Assembly: GCA_009801085.1 (NCBI GenBank)
Contig: VNWV01000004.1
Location: 1,798,001-1,862,000 of the forward strand
Direction: 5' to 3'
DNA from: Lasiodiplodia sp. COLG20
Taxonomy: Eukaryota; Ascomycota; Dothideomycetes; Botryosphaeriales; Botryosphaeriaceae
DNA: 64,000 bases
Of this stretch, positions 20,643-30,070 are shown one piece after another. How positions within the stretch are numbered: the stretch's first letter is position 1; every line of letters begins with the position of its first letter. Both the position numbers and the translations under genes were made by a program. The notes below the pieces were generated by a model. The model saw only the letters and a list, made by a program, of their open reading frames with translations, searched no databases and was not told the origin of the DNA.

Positions 20643-21701
20643 ATGAGAGTGCTTCTCACCGGTGGTAGTGGCTTCATCGCATCGCACTGCATTGATGTCC
20701 TTCTTGAACGAGGGTGAGCACAGAAGAGACAGCCAGCTTTTGGACATACTAATAATGCAAAAAGACACCAAGTGGTCGCTACCGTGCGTTCGCATAAGAA
20801 GGGTTTACAAATCCTCTCTACACATCCCGGGCTGAGCTTGGAGAGGCTTTCTTACGTCGTGATCGAAGATATGAGCGCCAAAGGCGCCTTCGACGAAGTG
20901 TTCAAATCACAAACGACGCTCGACGCCGTCATCCACGCCGCCAGTCCGTTCTACTACAACACGGACAATCCGGAGAAGTACCTTCTTGCTCCTGCAGTCC
21001 GAGGCACGACAGAGATCCTCAAAGCCATCCATACCCACGCACCGACCGTCAAGCGCGTCGTCCTGACCTCCTCATTCGCTGCCATGCTCAACATGCGCGA
21101 GCACCCGAGGACGTACACCGAAAAGCACTGGAACCCCGTCACCTGGGATGAGGCTGCATCGAACCCCAATGACGGGTACCGGGGGAGCAAGACGTTCGCG
21201 GAGAGGGCGGCGTGGGCGTTCGTCGAGACGCAGCGGCCCGGATTCTCGTTGACGACAATCAACCCTCCCCTGGTGTACGGGCCGCTCGTCCACCACATCG
21301 ACTCACTCGATGCCATCAACACGTCGAACAGCCGGTTCGTTGCTCTCCTTCAGGGACGGATGAAGTCTGGCCTCGTTCCCACTGGGTCTTTCTACTGGGT
21401 CGATGTGAGGGACGTGGCATTTGCCCATGTGCGGGCCCTCGAAGCAGCCGAGGCGGCTGGACGCCGGTTCCTAGTCAGCGCTGGGACGCATTCAATGGCT
21501 GATATAGCTGATATTGTCAAGATGAACTTCCCTCAGTTTAAGGAGAAGCTTCCAGCGGAGTTCAGCAGTGATGTTGCGGAGAATCTGTTTGGGGTGGATA
21601 ATTCGCCCTCTGAGCGCCTTCTTGGAATTACTTATCGTCAGTTGGAAACGTCTGTCTTGGATACCATCTCATCTCTCCTCGCACTGGGCATTTGGGATTA
21701 A
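20643..21701 (+). CDS. Extended short-chain dehydrogenase/reductase, GRE2-like ketoreductase
   Basis: NAD(P)H-dependent reductase of the dihydroflavonol-4-reductase/GRE2 group, probably reducing an aldehyde or ketone in the cytosol. Exons 20643-20713 and 20765-21701, with intron GTGAGC...AAAAG, make 335 aa, the family norm. The nucleotide-binding motif TGGSGFIASH is at residues 6-15. The N-terminal region continues VVATVRSHKKG, and VIHAASPF and VKRVVLTSSFAA follow. The catalytic YRGSK carries the Tyr-xxx-Lys pair, with the active-site Ser in LTSS. The downstream NPPLVYGP motif is also typical. Its promoter is shared with the MFS gene, suggesting that the carrier and the enzyme act on the same compound; the identity of that compound is not visible. 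Confidence 0.93.
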
Positions 21702-22015
21702 GTTGTATGTGAGAATCATATTTGAGGCCAATGCAAAACGCCATGCTTTGCAATACTGCGTAAAACAAGAAAACAAATTACCACCTTGCAAGGTTTAGGT
21801 GTTTGTATGATATGCTGGTGCATTCTTTTGGGCAGCTGCCGCACATACGAGCAATAAGCATCCTGTATGTCTCATCGCCAAACATGATTCCACATCCCAA
21901 ACTCAGACCCTCTGACACAAGCGTAATCGAACCTTCAAAACAGAGCGCACGAACATCCAGCCAGTCCACCCCAAGCCACGACAACCCCCTCCACCCGTCC
22001 AAACGCCCCCCACGC

Positions 22016-22426
22016 TCAACCCTTCCTCGCATACTCCTCATCCGACACCGCCTCACCCCACTCCGACGCCCCCAGCGTAACAGCAAGATGCGTCATGTAC
22101 GCCCCATCGTCCGCGCCGTGCCAATGCACCGTGCCGGGCGGCGACCAGACCATGTCGCCCGTCCTGATCCGCTGGGGCGCGCCGCCCTTCTCGGCGATCC
22201 AGCCCGACCCGGCGAGGACGCGCAGCAGCTGGCCGTCGCGGTGGGTGTGCCAGTTGGTGCGCGCGCAGGGCGTGAAGGTGACGTTGGCGACCGAGACGGC
22301 AGGGGCGGCAGCGTCCGCGAAGACGGCGTCGATCCAGACGTCGCCGACGAAGTGGGCGGCGTCGCCCTTGCGGGTGCTGGGAGTGGCCGCGGCGCTGGCC
22401 GTGTTGCGGATGATTGTTGACGGCAT
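22016..22426 (-). CDS. Small single-domain cupin protein
   Basis: 136-aa cupin, start chosen at ATG 22426 (MPSTIIRNTA) because the upstream open frame is promoter sequence carrying regulatory palindromes. Cupin motif 1 is WHTHRDGQLLRVLAG, with two metal-binding His but Gln where many cupins have Glu. Motif 2 is GDMVWSPPGTVHWHGA with the third His. Members of this group (quercetinase-like small cupins) include metal-dependent isomerases, decarboxylases and dioxygenases, so the reaction cannot be named. No signal peptide is seen, so it is probably cytosolic. It is clearly related to the second cupin at 23219-23653, which shares the THWHGADDG block. Four TCGGCCGA palindromes lie within 330 bp upstream. 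Confidence 0.85.
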   Translation of the reverse strand: MPSTIIRNTASAAATPSTRKGDAAHFVGDVWIDAVFADAAAPAVSVANVTFTPCARTNWHTHRDGQLLRVLAGSGWIAEKGGAPQRIRTGDMVWSPPGTVHWHGADDGAYMTHLAVTLGASEWGEAVSDEEYARKG

Positions 22427-22592
22427 GTGGCGACGGAGGCTGGGAGGCTGGTCAGTTCGGTCGGAGAGGGAAGGATCGGGGGTCCTGCCGTACGTTGCTG
22501 GTGACTGTCGAGATTTCGAATGCGCTGGAGAAGGAAGGCCTGTGTGCGGGAGTGGACCGTCGAGGTCATGAAGAATGAATGCTGCATCCTCA

Positions 22593-22752
22593 TCGGCCGA
22601 CCAAGACACTGAGACAGTATGGATCGGCCGATCTCTTGGTAACGATAGGGATTTGCATTTGCCAAGGCTTGTTCTTTCAGAGAAAAACAAGTTTGCTGGG
22701 TTCTGTTTCTCTTCGTCGGCCGAAAATGCCTGAGGCATCAATAATCGGCCGA
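22593..22752. promoter_or_regulatory. Four TCGGCCGA palindromes upstream of cupin 1
   Basis: Exact copies at 22593-22600, 22624-22631, 22716-22723 and 22745-22752, that is 167 to 326 bp before the cupin ATG. Four exact 8-mers in 160 bp cannot be chance. They match those in the MFS/SDR promoter and in the cupin 2/ADH promoter. Confidence 0.75.
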
Positions 22753-23218
22753 AAACGAGCCAAGGATCTTGAGCACGTGGGGCGGCACCAGGAAGAAGCC
22801 CCTGCCGTGGAGAAAGAATTTTGCTGTACATCCAGCTTCCGAGATGCCACAGCCTCTTGTCAAAACTCGACACTGTTTGTGTACGGTGGGAACAGCTTTT
22901 CTGTTCCAGTAATTCACGGAGGCCAGGGGGACCTTCGAACTGGGCGGGCGGGTGCTTGATTCAGCACGCATCTCGAGGTAAGTATATCACTGTGGTACTC
23001 AGGTTGATCCACAATTCTAACATCGATATGTTCGTGGAATTGAACGTGCTGCTCTTCTTTCAAGAACTGAACTCTTTAACATTATAGCCCCGGAAAATCC
23101 ACCTTGAACGCAAAATCCAGTGTAGCACCATATTTGACAATCGCACTGGTGTTGAAATGATCTAATTCCACAAGAAGCTCGCTTTCCATGACATCTGGCC
23201 TGTCATTCTACGATGGGC

Positions 23219-23653
23219 CTAATCAGAGACCTCGTCCAACCACGTGGTACGTCCGAAAGAAGCAGCGAAGTGCGAAAAAAGGCTTCCGTCATCCGCCCCA
23301 TGCCAGTGCGTTGTACCAGGCGGACACCAGGCGATGTCGCCGACATTTAATCTCTGCGGATCCCCTCCCTCATCACATATCCAGCCCGTTCCAGCCGTGA
23401 TTTGGAGAAGCTGGCCGCCTTCATGACGGTGCCAGAAGGTGCGTGCTCCAGGCTCGAACACAACATGCACAATGGAAGTTTCATTGTTGCGCAAGCCTGT
23501 GTCGATCCAAGTATTTCCTGTAAAGGTGCTTCCGCCGCTTGTGGTGTTGAGGGACGGGTCGCGTGAATCTCGGATGATGGTCGTCTCTGGCGTGCCCGAA
23601 GCCGAAGCAGCAAAATAGGCAAGAATAAAAGTAGACAGAGATGTAGCTCTCAT
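23219..23653 (-). CDS. Secreted small cupin, paralogue of the neighbouring cupin
   Basis: 144 aa from ATG 23653. An N-terminal signal peptide is evident (MRATSLSTFILAYFAASASG, with cleavage expected after ASASG), so this copy is exported, unlike its neighbour. The cupin barrel follows: motif 1 is FWHRHEGGQLLQITAG with Gln in the Glu position, and motif 2 is GDIAWCPPGTTHWHGADDG. The stretch TFTGNTWIDTGL matches HFVGDVWIDAVF of cupin 1, so the two arose by duplication. The single TCGGCCGA at 24026 lies in the roughly 600-bp spacer shared with the divergent alcohol dehydrogenase. A cytosolic/secreted pair may act on the same compound on both sides of the membrane; this is inference. Confidence 0.88.
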   Translation of the reverse strand: MRATSLSTFILAYFAASASGTPETTIIRDSRDPSLNTTSGGSTFTGNTWIDTGLRNNETSIVHVVFEPGARTFWHRHEGGQLLQITAGTGWICDEGGDPQRLNVGDIAWCPPGTTHWHGADDGSLFSHFAASFGRTTWLDEVSD

Positions 23654-24025
23654 AGTGACTTCTTGTGGGATGGACTTCAAACGTAGAATTGACAGTGGAG
23701 AATGTAGATGGCTCTCGTCCAAAAGAGCACCCACGTTTGCATTTATACAAGTTAAACGCCTGGAATAATTCACTCGTGTCTCCTCAGCCAAGCAGTCCAA
23801 GAATCTTGTGTCTTGATTCTGTGTTTGTGCTCACACAAAGCCCTGTTACTGCATAAACAGGCGGATCCATAAGCCGTTTCTGGCCATCCAAAGCGACCAT
23901 TGCATGAGTGCCAAGCGTGGCGAAGTATGCGAGTGGATCAATTTATCGGACAGCGTTGCCTTTACCGCCAACTCGACCTTTCTGCCAAGGCTGGACTTCG
24001 TTAAAAGTGCGTTCTTGGTCGACCA

Positions 24026-24033
24026 TCGGCCGA
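24026..24033. promoter_or_regulatory. TCGGCCGA palindrome between cupin 2 and the alcohol dehydrogenase
   Basis: Exact 8-bp palindrome, 373 bp before the cupin 2 ATG on minus and 223 bp before the ADH ATG on plus. A TATA-like TATAAAG at 24180-24186 lies 70 bp before the ADH start. Confidence 0.6.
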
Positions 24034-24255
24034 AATGGATAGTGACGCAAGATCAATAGCGGCGGAAGCCGGCAATATGGCTCTCAATTTCCAAGACGTG
24101 GTATATTCTGTTGTATCGGACCGGGCCATGACCTCATGACTGTCTACTGGCCGGGTGGCTCTGATCAGTGAGAAGGGGATATAAAGAAGCCAGAGTACGT
24201 TAGATGAGAGAGACCAGGGCACCACTCGCTTTTCCGCCTCTTCATTCAATTTTCC

Positions 24256-25456
24256 ATGGCCATCATGAACGCCACTATGCGTGCTGTCCTCTGGGAGGGG
24301 CATCCGTACAACGTTACTGTCGCCAACGTGCCCTTGCCGACCATCCAGAACCAGACAGACGCCATTGTCCGCGTATCTTCTGCTGGAATTTGTGGCACGG
24401 ACTTGCACACCTACCACGGGTTCGCTGGAAGTGCCGAACCTCCATGGGTCCTGGGCCATGAGGCGATTGGATACATTTCAGAGATTGGCAACAGCGTCGA
24501 AGTACACGCCGTGGGTGACTACGTCGTCATTCCGGACATCCTCCCCACCGGCCACCTCAACCTGGAGCCCTCAACGGGCGACACGTACGGCGTAGGCCCT
24601 GATCGCGGCGACGGCAGCGGCTGTCAAGGCAAGCACACACACACCATGCTTATTGCTTACTCCCAAAGACTGACGAAAAGCTCGCACAGCCGAGTATGTC
24701 CGCGTCCCGTACGCCGACCAGGCCCTGATCCCGGTTCCGCCGCCAGACAACTCGACCAGCCGCTCCAAGGAGACCGACTACCTCTTCGTATCCGACATCT
24801 TCGCCACAGCGTGGGCATCCCTCTCCTTCTCCGGCTTCGAGCCAGGCGACACGGTCGCCGTCTTCGGCGCCGGGCCCGTCGGCCTGCTCGCCGCCTACGC
24901 CGCCCGCCTGCGCGGCGCCGCCAAGATCTACGTCGTCGACCACGTCCAGCGGCGCCTGGACCTAGCGACCGCCAACATCGACACGGTCGTCCCCATCAAC
25001 TTCGCCGACGCCGACCCGGTCGCCGCGATCCTGGCCCGCGAGCCCGCCGGCGTCCGGCGCAGCGTCGACTGCGTCGGGTTCGAGGCCGTCGATCGGGACC
25101 TGAACAGCGACGAGGGCGTCGTCGTGGCGTGGATGGTCGCCGTCACGGGGCGGATGGGCGGTATCGGGCAGGTCGGCATCTACAGGACGCAGGAGGAGAG
25201 TCCCGGAAGGCCCCGCGCCGGCAGCGTCGCGGGGAACGTCTCCTTTCCCAGCTCCGATTTCTTTAGTAAGGGGCTGAGGTTTCAGAGCGGGCCCGTGGAC
25301 CCCAAGCTGCTGGCGGCCGAGCTGGTTCCGCTGATCGCTTCTGGGGCGGTGGATCTGAGTTGGATTGTTAGCAGTGAGATTGAGATTGAGGATGCGCCTG
25401 AGTACTATGGCCGCTTTAGCCGGCATGAGGAGGAAAAGGTTATTATTAGATTCTGA
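24256..25456 (+). CDS. Zinc-containing medium-chain alcohol dehydrogenase
   Basis: NAD(P)-dependent zinc alcohol dehydrogenase, glutathione-independent formaldehyde dehydrogenase-like in layout. Exons 24256-24628 and 24690-25456 give 379 aa. The intron starts GC (AAG|GCAAGC) and ends ACAG, a GC-AG intron. The join reads GCQAEYVRVPYAD, which the family requires. Catalytic zinc ligands are Cys in SAGICGTDLH and His-Glu in GHEAIG. The structural-zinc loop with four Cys is not obvious. The cofactor fold is AVFGAGPVGLLAAYAA followed by KIYVVDHVQRRLDLA, whose Asp suggests NAD. The substrate is unknown. The high GC of exon 2 makes long antisense frames that are artefacts. It is divergent from cupin 2. 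Confidence 0.92.
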
Positions 25457-26156
25457 TGTTGAACGTTCTATAGGGGAAATGGTTTACATACTAGAGGTTT
25501 CGACTGTTGATTCAGGAGAGATGGCAAGATTATATCCCGTTTAAATCAAATTGAGCTGAAGGATACGATATTTTGGCCATAAGGTTTATTTCAATAAATC
25601 AGAATGCCGATAAGTAGAATTTACTTGTGCTCGTTGAATGTCCAGACGACCTGAGACGAGAGTGACTATGCCGATTCTCAAAGCTGTTTGCACTACCCAG
25701 CGCTATTCAAACATTGGAGTCCCGACTTTTTGCGTACCAAAATACCCCTTTCTTTTCGACCGTGCCGGAGCGGGACAGGTATTTAATCAGACGAATATCA
25801 ATTCACATGTCGCGTATTGAGGAATATGAGAGGGGAAAGTTGTGTCAACTTCCTTGGCTCACTTTAAGACGATTCGCTGTAAATTATTGGGCGGATTTTG
25901 CCCAATACTTCACCAGCTTTGAAAACGCGTAACAGGACGGAGAGAATCCAAGGGGTGAGGTTTCGGGATAAGATGCCTGTTCTGGCGTTCCATGAGCTCG
26001 GAAAGCGCACAGAACGAAGGTATCAAAAGGTTTTATATAATAAAACTCGAAAACCCCTTTGAAAATTAAAAATTCTTGTTTATTATATATAAGAGCAAAA
26101 ACGAAGTATGCATGAGAGCTGTTTCAAGCAAGTTGCAGTCCCAGCACACAAAAAGG

Positions 26157-26161
26157 CAAAA
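26157..26161 (-). terminator. Pol III terminator of the tRNA-Ser gene
   Basis: A run of five T on the minus strand about 15 nt past the tRNA 3' end, the standard RNA polymerase III stop signal. Confidence 0.6.
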
Positions 26162-26175
26162 AGATCGGTTTTATG

Positions 26176-26283
26176 CGACGTGGACAAGATTCGAACTTGC
26201 GCGACCGAAGTCATAAGATATCTTATACTGACTCTAATGAGACAGATTCGAGTCTTACCCATTAACCACTCTGGCACCACGCC
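26176..26283 (-). tRNA. tRNA-Ser (anticodon CGA) with a 27-nt intron
   Basis: Read on minus: acceptor strand GGCGTGG pairs with CCACGTC (one G-U), followed by discriminator G. The D arm is CCA-loop GAGTGGTTAA-TGG. The anticodon stem TAAGA pairs perfectly with TCTTA only if a 27-nt intron (26220-26246) is removed after position 37. The loop is then CTCGAAA with anticodon CGA. The long variable arm GAC-TTCG-GTC is the class II mark of serine tRNAs. The T arm GCAAG-TTCGAAT-CTTGT is normal. A TTTTT run at about 26157-26161 is a pol III terminator. Introns in tRNA-Ser(CGA) are known in other fungi. Confidence 0.9.
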
Positions 26284-27260
26284 ATTTGGATGTTGATAGT
26301 TCAGAAGCAGCAAAAATGCACTATGTAGATGTAAAAACTGGTATTGAAATCGGGGGTGAACCATTTGGGGGTCAGTGAAGAATCTTGGGTGACTCCGGTG
26401 TTTTCCCGGCACAAGAAGAACGCTAAAACGAAGAGCGCACTCGAAAGATGTGGGCAGGAGCTTGAAAAGCTATTTCGTTAATGGGTTCGGGTTGTGGGGT
26501 GAAAAGAAGGGCGTTTCAGTAACCCGAACGCAGTGTAGAACAACAACGCGATAGTAACCTTTCTCGAAACTTTGGCAGGGTGATACTGGGTGTACAGAAG
26601 AGCATTCTGCTAATTTACTTTTGGGCTGCAGGACGTGGTTGTTGTAAGGCACCATTTTGAAGCGTGCAGCAGTCGGTCGCACACTTCGCCTCCGCTCGCA
26701 CGGGCCGCTACTGCTGCATTTGCTGAAGTCTTGCAACTCATTAGATGAACGCACTGCAACAGGTAGACACTATAAAATATGACGCATAAATCTACAGACT
26801 TAAGCGTTATTCTTGTTCACCGATCTAAAAACTCATAGCGATCGGCGTTCCATAGCTTTATAGCTTCGAAATGATGTTTTCAGCGTTGCTTAGAGGTATT
26901 CGTATTACTACTTCCCTGCCTACATGGCGAAACCCCCACCGTGCCGAAACAGTTCCAATTAATTAACATATTAAGATTTCCTTCGAAAGTCTATAAATCT
27001 TTCATTAAGGTATTTATTGCTCAGGTATTTCTTCTCTTCCTACACTGTAGTATAAGAATTCCAGCAATAATTATGGTAGTGCTTTCGGCTGGTTCTTTTG
27101 CTGGACGGAGAGGCTCCCAAAATCCATCCCCTACTACATCCATCATGTAAAAAAGCTCTTCGGACTTCGGAATAATGCTATGAAGCCTACACAAAAGAAG
27201 AATGTTCCCAAGGGCTTTCCAACCCTTAGTCCTTAGCAGCCCCGCTTCTTGACACTCCTA

Positions 27261-27481
27261 CAGCCCCCCCTCTCGCAGCCGATGGCTAGCGCGAACAGCA
27301 GGGCTCCCCAGCTCTGCCTTAGAGAAATAAAATATGTGGGTAGCTGGAGCTATCGTCTGGACGAGAATGTCGATTTTTTAATTCTACATACACGTCCATA
27401 CGATAGCTTGAGCTACCCATGACATGAGCAAAAAAAAAAAAAAAAAAAACCACGCTAGCCATCGGCTGCGAGAGGGGACTG
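27261..27481. mobile_element. MITE copy A, TA-flanked foldback element
   Basis: 221 bp flanked by TA (27259-27260 and 27482-27483). The ends read CAGCCCCC... and, on the other strand, CAGTCCCC... The terminal inverted repeats share CCCCTCTCGCAGCCGATGG and continue through GGCTAGCG. A second, inner inverted repeat (GGTAGCTGGAGCTAT / ATAGCTTGAGCTACC) makes nearly the whole element a palindrome. No coding capacity; it contains a roughly 20-A run. TA duplication and CAG termini fit Tc1/mariner (Fot1/pogo-like) non-autonomous elements. The sequence is similar to copy B. Confidence 0.8.
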
Positions 27482-28150
27482 TACATAGCTGAATGAGATT
27501 CCCCATTACCATCAGGCAGCAACATGCAACTTATCACCCGATGGCAGACGCGAATCGTCTGCCATCCCCGCTGAGGCGTTAGCACTGCCTCGTTCAAGAA
27601 AAAGGCTCGTGCTGACACCACATGAAAGTGCGGCACTGCTCACTGTTTTGCTTTTGATTGGTGGTCGAACAACTGGGNTTTTTTTTTTTTTTTTATGGGG
27701 GATGGGGGAGAAGATCATATGGCCGATGATGAATGTTCTCCATCAGAAAGCAGAAGCGCCTCCTGTCTCTTAATCAGCGACTACTCAAGTCGAAGACGAA
27801 GCTACAGAGGTAGGGGTGCTACTAAGAACTGAGGCCACCTTTTTTCTTTTGTATTTTTTTTTAGTAATCGATAGAGTGTTTGGATTGACATTGGCGATGG
27901 TTATGCTAGTCGTATAATGGTGCATTACTCTTATTGCCTTACATCTTCAGGAGGGATGAAGACGGTGGCTTTGGAGGGTTGATTTCATACAGAATTCAAT
28001 CAATATATATGTTGTTGTGGTATTTCGACCATCGCTGCAAGACTACCAGTGTACAGCCAGATACATACTTCAACTGACTGCAATTCTAAGCAAACTGATC
28101 ATTTGTACTCACAAATCACTTCCACATTCAGTATAATCCCTTGCTTTATA

Positions 28151-28391
28151 CAGACAGGTATTGCAGCCGATGGCTAGCGTGAAGAATAGCAGGGCTTTGG
28201 AACATGCCCCAGATTTTTTTTTAAAAAAAATAAGAAAACAAAAAAGAACTTGTATGGGTAGTTGAAGCTATCATCCAGATGTAAATGTGGGATTAATAAT
28301 TATGCATTCACGTCCAGATGGTAGCTTCAACTACTCATAGCATGAGCGAACAACAAATTCACGCTAGCCATCGGCTGCAATACCCCACTTG
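28151..28391. mobile_element. MITE copy B, TA-flanked foldback element
   Basis: 241 bp flanked by TA (28149-28150 and 28392-28393). A perfect 27-bp stretch of the terminal inverted repeat, GGTATTGCAGCCGATGGC plus CTAGCGTGAA with overlap, lies at 28157-28183 and 28358-28384. An inner inverted repeat resembles that of copy A (GGTAGTTGAAGCTATCATC / GATGGTAGCTTCAACTA). No open frame. The core of the terminal repeat (CAGCCGATGGCTAGCG) is identical in both copies, while the outer few bases differ, so the two insertions are diverged members of one family. Confidence 0.82.
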
Positions 28392-28680
28392 TAAGCATGG
28401 CAAGTCACGTTAAATATACTTTGGGCGTAAGACTGTTCATTCTTCGGGAGAGGAAGAGAGCAACAGAAGCGAATGGGACGACAAAGGAAAAGCCTTCTTC
28501 TGGTGTATCATACACAGTCAGTCCCAATTTGTACATGCATGTACGGGCCCAAATACGCGGCCTTTTGCGCAAGAAAAAAATAAGTCAAGAGATCTACTAC
28601 GCCTTCCAAAAATCTGCGCTGTTGTGTATCCATGCCATACCGCTTGCCTACCCGTCAACCCACTGACCGTTGCCACATTT

Positions 28681-29695
28681 TTACTTCCTGTACCACATGC
28701 GGGTGATCTGACACCATGGTTAGTGAAACCCGAAGATAACCACTCGAGGGCTAAATAATATACCTTGGTGTGCCTCATCTTCTTCTGCAGCTGGAAGATA
28801 CCGTACATCAGCGCCTCAGAGGTGGGCGGGCAGCCGGGGACGTAGATATCGACGGGGACGATGCGGTCGCAACCGCGGGTGACGCTGTAGCTGTAGTGGT
28901 AGTAGCCACCGCCGTTGGCGCAGCTACCCATGGAGACGACCCAGCGAGGGTCGGGCATCTGATCGTAGACCTGGCGTAGGGCGGGCGCCATCTTGTTGGT
29001 GAGGGTGCCGGCGACAATCATGACGTCGGACTGACGGGGCGAGGCACGGAAAATGATACCGAGACGATCCTGGTCGTAGCGGGGCGTCGACAGGTGCATC
29101 ATCTCGACGGCGCAGCATGCCAGACCGAAGGTCATGGGCCACAGCGAGCCCTGGCGCGCCCAGTTGGCGATCTGGTCCAGCGTGGTACTGTGGAACATCA
29201 TGTCATGTCAGCCGTGGGTTCGATGGATGCGCATTCTCCTCAATTGACGGCATAGATTCCTGCCGACACCCTCCCTCCCATGCTCCTTTCCTCCGGGGCG
29301 AGACGTACAGCGCGTATTGGACAACACCCTTCTTTCCCTCCTGGCTAGCCAACGGCACATTGGTGGGCATGCCCTTCTTCATGGGTGGCGGGGCGCCGGG
29401 GCCGTCGGAGATGAGGGCGGGCTTCTGCATCGTGGTGGCATTGCTCTTCGACGAGTTCGAAATCCATGCGGCAGAGACGGCGCGGAAGGGGGTGATGGCG
29501 GTGGAGGGCTTGGCTGTTCAGGCGGGGCTGGCGTTAGCACTCGTGTTCTGGGGATTGACTGATCGAAGGTGGCGGGCGGAGATGCGGGCGAGCCGGGGTA
29601 GAGCTAAAGCGCTGGAGGATGGGCAGGCGGGCGTGGGTGCAAGATTGGCGTACCGCGCAGCGCCATTGAGGCGGCGGACCTGGTCGTCGACAGCA
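28681..29695 (-). CDS. NDUFS7: NADH:ubiquinone oxidoreductase iron-sulfur subunit 7 (PSST/20 kDa), mitochondrial
   Basis: Complex I subunit that holds iron-sulfur cluster N2, the last electron carrier before ubiquinone. Four exons: 29653-29695, 29309-29513, 28764-29187 and 28681-28707, all with GT-AG introns, make 232 aa. The mitochondrial presequence starts [14 protein letters not shown] and is Arg/Ser-rich. The mature core begins [19 protein letters not shown]. Cluster ligands are in [10 protein letters not shown], in [10 protein letters not shown] and in VPGCPP. The last exon encodes only ITRMWYRK, the usual C-terminus. The many small exons explain why the gene appears as broken frames. 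Housekeeping gene, highly conserved. Confidence 0.96.
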
Positions 29696-30070
29696 TGGCG
29701 AAGATGGGTATCCGGGACGACGAAAGGAAAGGGCGGAGTGGAGAGGTGGACGCGGTGGGAGCGGGTGGCGGATGGGGTCGCGCTCGCGGCAAGTCGATGT
29801 CGTTGACGTTCACGCTCTCTCGCTTGTGCTTGGCGCGCGCAGTCTTACGGGAGCGCCATAGTCTGCGCTCTGATTTGGCGGCGCCCTAGCTCGGCGATAT
29901 TGCCGAACCCCGGCTCGCCCAACGATAACCCTGATGACTACACCTGCCCGCCGCCCCGTGAGGAAACCTGTCGCGCATCTCCAGTTCAAATGCACACGAC
30001 GGGCCTCACCGCTAATACTAATCCCGTCTGAGCGCATGTGAACCCGCGAACCTCTCCAGCCGTTGCAACC
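29696..30070. other. Divergent promoter of NDUFS7 and TCA17
   Basis: 375 bp, GC-rich, between two divergent housekeeping genes. No gene or notable repeat seen. Confidence 0.5.

Larger units (their letters stand above)
25457..28680. other. AT-rich gene-poor region with a tRNA and two MITEs
   Basis: No protein gene recognised in 3.2 kb; no frame exceeds about 110 codons. It contains the tRNA-Ser gene (26176-26283), MITE copies at 27261-27481 and 28151-28391, and long A or T runs. One base is ambiguous (n) at 27678, just before a T run, so the local sequence is uncertain. Confidence 0.6.

Noticed and set aside
22427..22873. N-terminal extension of cupin 1
   Set aside because: The frame stays open, but it contains all four TCGGCCGA palindromes and no conserved sequence, so it is more likely promoter.
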